From: Azoarcus sp.
GTDB taxonomy: Bacteria; Pseudomonadota; Gammaproteobacteria; Burkholderiales; Rhodocyclaceae
NCBI GenBank assembly: GCA_031258035.1
Contig: JAIRNL010000300.1
Coordinates: 1 to 6,688 of the forward strand
Direction of reading: 5' to 3'
Length of the DNA: 6,688 nucleotides
Made by a program: the position numbers and the translations under genes. The notes beneath the pieces were generated by a model. That model saw nothing but the letters and a program-made list of their open reading frames with translations, made no database searches and had not been told where the DNA came from. How positions within the stretch are numbered: position 1 is the first letter of the stretch; each line of letters starts with the position of its first letter. Positions 5,019 to 6,688 of this stretch are shown piece after piece.

Positions 5019-5035
5019 GCCAGGATCCGCCTGGC
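5019..5035 (+). terminator. Hairpin between the DUF411 gene and ettA, weak terminator candidate
   Basis: GCCAGG-ATCCG-CCTGGC is a perfect 6-bp GC-rich stem five bases after the DUF411 stop codon. It is preceded by AAAA and followed only by TT and then a run of eight C (5040-5047), so the U tract is poor on the plus strand; on the minus strand TTTT follows more clearly. It may reduce read-through into ettA, in either direction. Confidence 0.4.
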
Positions 5036-5063
5036 TTCACCCCCCCCACACAGGAAACCATTG

Positions 5064-6688
5064 ATGGCCCAATACGTCATGTCCATGCTCCGCGTGAGCA
5101 AAACCGTTCCGCCCGGACGCCAGATCATCAAGGATATTTCGCTTTCCTTTTTCCCCGGCGCGAAAATCGGCCTCCTGGGGCTGAACGGCGCGGGCAAATC
5201 CACCGTGCTGAAAATCATGGCCGGCGTGGAAACCGAATTCGATGGCGAAGTCGAGCGCCAGTCGGGCATCTCCATCGGCTATCTGCCGCAGGAACCGCAG
5301 CTCGACCCCGACAAGACCGTGCGCGAGGAAGTGGAATCGGCCCTCGCGGCAATCCTGGCAGCGCAGGCGCGGCTCGAAGCCATCTACGCCGCCTACGCCG
5401 AGCCGGACGCCGACTTCGACAAACTCGCGGAAGAACAGGCGCGGCTCGAAGCCGTCATCGCCACCGCCGGCGCGGACACCGCGAACCGGATGGAAATCGC
5501 CGCCGACGCCCTGCGCCTGCCGCCATGGGATACCCGGATCGCGCACCTTTCGGGCGGTGAAAAACGCCGCGTCGCGCTCGCCCGGCTGCTCCTCGCCCAA
5601 CCCGACATGCTGCTCCTGGACGAGCCCACCAACCACCTCGACGCCGAATCGGTGGAATGGCTGGAACGATTCCTCCAGCGTTTCCCGGGCACGGTCGTCG
5701 CCGTTACCCACGACCGCTATTTCCTCGACAACGCCGCCGAATGGATCCTGGAACTCGACCGGGGCCGCGGCATCCCGTGGAAAGGCAACTACTCTTCGTG
5801 GCTGGCTCAAAAAGAAGCGCGGCTGGAGCAGGAGCAAAAGCAGATCGACGCCCACATGAAGGCCATGAAACAGGAACTGGAATGGGTGCGCGCCAACCCC
5901 AGGGCGCGGCAGGCCAAATCCAGGGCGCGTCTGCAACGCTTCGAGGAAATGTCGAGTTTCGAGTACCAGAAGCGCAACGAGACACAAGAAATCTTCATCC
6001 CCGTCGGCGAGCGTCTCGGCGACAAAGTCATCGAATTCAACGGCGTCACCAAGGCGTTCAGCGACAAACTGCTGATGGACAAGCTCGACTTCGCCGTTCC
6101 GCCGGGTGCCATCGTCGGCATCATCGGCCCCAACGGCGCGGGCAAATCGACCCTGTTCAAGATGATCACCGGGCAGGAAAAACCCGATGCCGGCGAAGTC
6201 CTCATCGGTTCCACGGTCAGGCTTGCCCATGTCGACCAGTCCCGCGACTGTCTCGACAGCGACAAAACCGTATTTGAAGAACTCGCCGCGGGCCGCGACA
6301 TCCTCACCATCGGCAAATTCGAGATGCAAAGCCGCGCCTACATTGGCCGTTTCAACTTTAAGGGCGCGGATCAGGGCAAGCAGATCGGCAAACTATCCGG
6401 CGGCGAACGCGGGCGGCTGCACCTCGCCAAGACCCTGATGACGGGCGGCAACGTTCTGCTCCTCGACGAGCCCTCGAACGACCTCGACGTGGAGACGCTC
6501 CGCGCCCTCGAAGAAGCCCTGCTGGAATTCGCGGGGGCCGCGCTCATCATCTCCCACGACCGCTGGTTCCTCGACCGCGTCGCCACCCACATCCTCGCCG
6601 CCGAAGGCGATTCGCAATGGACGTTCTTCGCCGGCAATTACCAGGAATACGAAGCCGACAAGAAAAAACGCCTTGGCGAAGAAGGCGC
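5064..6688 (+). CDS. ettA: Energy-dependent translational throttle protein EttA (ABC-F ATPase), 3' end cut by window
   Basis: There are 541 codons with no stop before the edge; E. coli EttA has 555 residues, so only about 14 are missing. EttA binds the ribosomal E site and gates entry into elongation according to ATP/ADP level; it is cytoplasmic and not a transporter. The first ABC domain has Walker A GLNGAGKST (39-47), signature LSGGE (162-166) and Walker B LLLLDEPTNHLD with Asp186-Glu187. It includes the arm insertion (about 92-140). The linker with the P-site tRNA interaction region (about 290-320, including EYQKRNET) separates it from the second domain, with GPNGAGKST (355-363), LSGGE (444-448) and DEPSNDLD (Asp468, Glu469), where E. 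coli has DEPTNDLD. AGGA at 5052-5055 lies about 8 nt before the ATG. Near-full-length similarity to E. coli EttA leaves little doubt. Confidence 0.98.
   Translation, partial: MAQYVMSMLRVSKTVPPGRQIIKDISLSFFPGAKIGLLGLNGAGKSTVLKIMAGVETEFDGEVERQSGISIGYLPQEPQLDPDKTVREEVESALAAILAAQARLEAIYAAYAEPDADFDKLAEEQARLEAVIATAGADTANRMEIAADALRLPPWDTRIAHLSGGEKRRVALARLLLAQPDMLLLDEPTNHLDAESVEWLERFLQRFPGTVVAVTHDRYFLDNAAEWILELDRGRGIPWKGNYSSWLAQKEARLEQEQKQIDAHMKAMKQELEWVRANPRARQAKSRARLQRFEEMSSFEYQKRNETQEIFIPVGERLGDKVIEFNGVTKAFSDKLLMDKLDFAVPPGAIVGIIGPNGAGKSTLFKMITGQEKPDAGEVLIGSTVRLAHVDQSRDCLDSDKTVFEELAAGRDILTIGKFEMQSRAYIGRFNFKGADQGKQIGKLSGGERGRLHLAKTLMTGGNVLLLDEPSNDLDVETLRALEEALLEFAGAALIISHDRWFLDRVATHILAAEGDSQWTFFAGNYQEYEADKKKRLGEEG

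Noticed and set aside
5037..6329. 430-codon minus-strand frame opposite ettA
   Set aside because: EttA on the plus strand is unmistakable; the opposite frame is a high-GC mirror frame without family features.

Overview
The window is about 65% GC with dense, tightly packed genes. It most resembles a betaproteobacterial chromosome. The best clue is the almost complete EttA at the right end, whose N-terminus (MAQYVMSMLRVSK) and overall sequence read as a betaproteobacterial form. A Rhodocyclales-type genome would fit, but that is inference, not a placement.

Layout. Positions 1-440 hold no gene I can support. They contain a 42-bp tandem repeat with a palindromic core (86-240), a 22-bp degenerate tandem repeat (384-449) and some short inverted repeats. 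Positions 4376 down to 441 (minus strand) form one compact six-gene unit. In transcription order it encodes: a 145-aa protein with an HMA_2-like domain and two membrane segments; a 121-aa HMA_2-like protein; a 99-aa single-span protein; a 107-aa hydrophobic protein; a 108-aa single-span protein; and a 723-aa P1B-type metal-transporting ATPase. Three junctions are 4-nt stop/start overlaps and the other two gaps are 10 and 11 nt. Positions 4377-4566 are a divergent promoter region with several inverted and direct repeats. Positions 4567-5013 (plus) encode an exported DUF411/CopG-type copper protein. From 5064 to the right edge (plus) runs ettA, an ABC-F translation factor, cut by the window end about 14 residues short of the E. 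coli length.

How the genes may work together. The minus-strand unit looks like a membrane metal-efflux or metal-homeostasis module: an ATPase plus five small partners, all co-translated. The metal-handling motifs are unusual. The ATPase has Asp-Tyr-Ala-Cys where most P1B pumps have Cys-Pro-Cys, and three consecutive HMA_2-like domains (in the two small proteins and at the ATPase N-terminus) share a Gly-Arg-x-Arg and Asn-(x)n-Tyr/Phe-Asp pattern but no CxxC. The single-span proteins recall the small partner proteins of some mycobacterial P-ATPases (PacL type) or DUF5132-like proteins in architecture. The divergent DUF411 gene suggests a copper or thiophilic-metal stress setting, but the transported ion cannot be read from the sequence. 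EttA is a housekeeping neighbour and probably unrelated.
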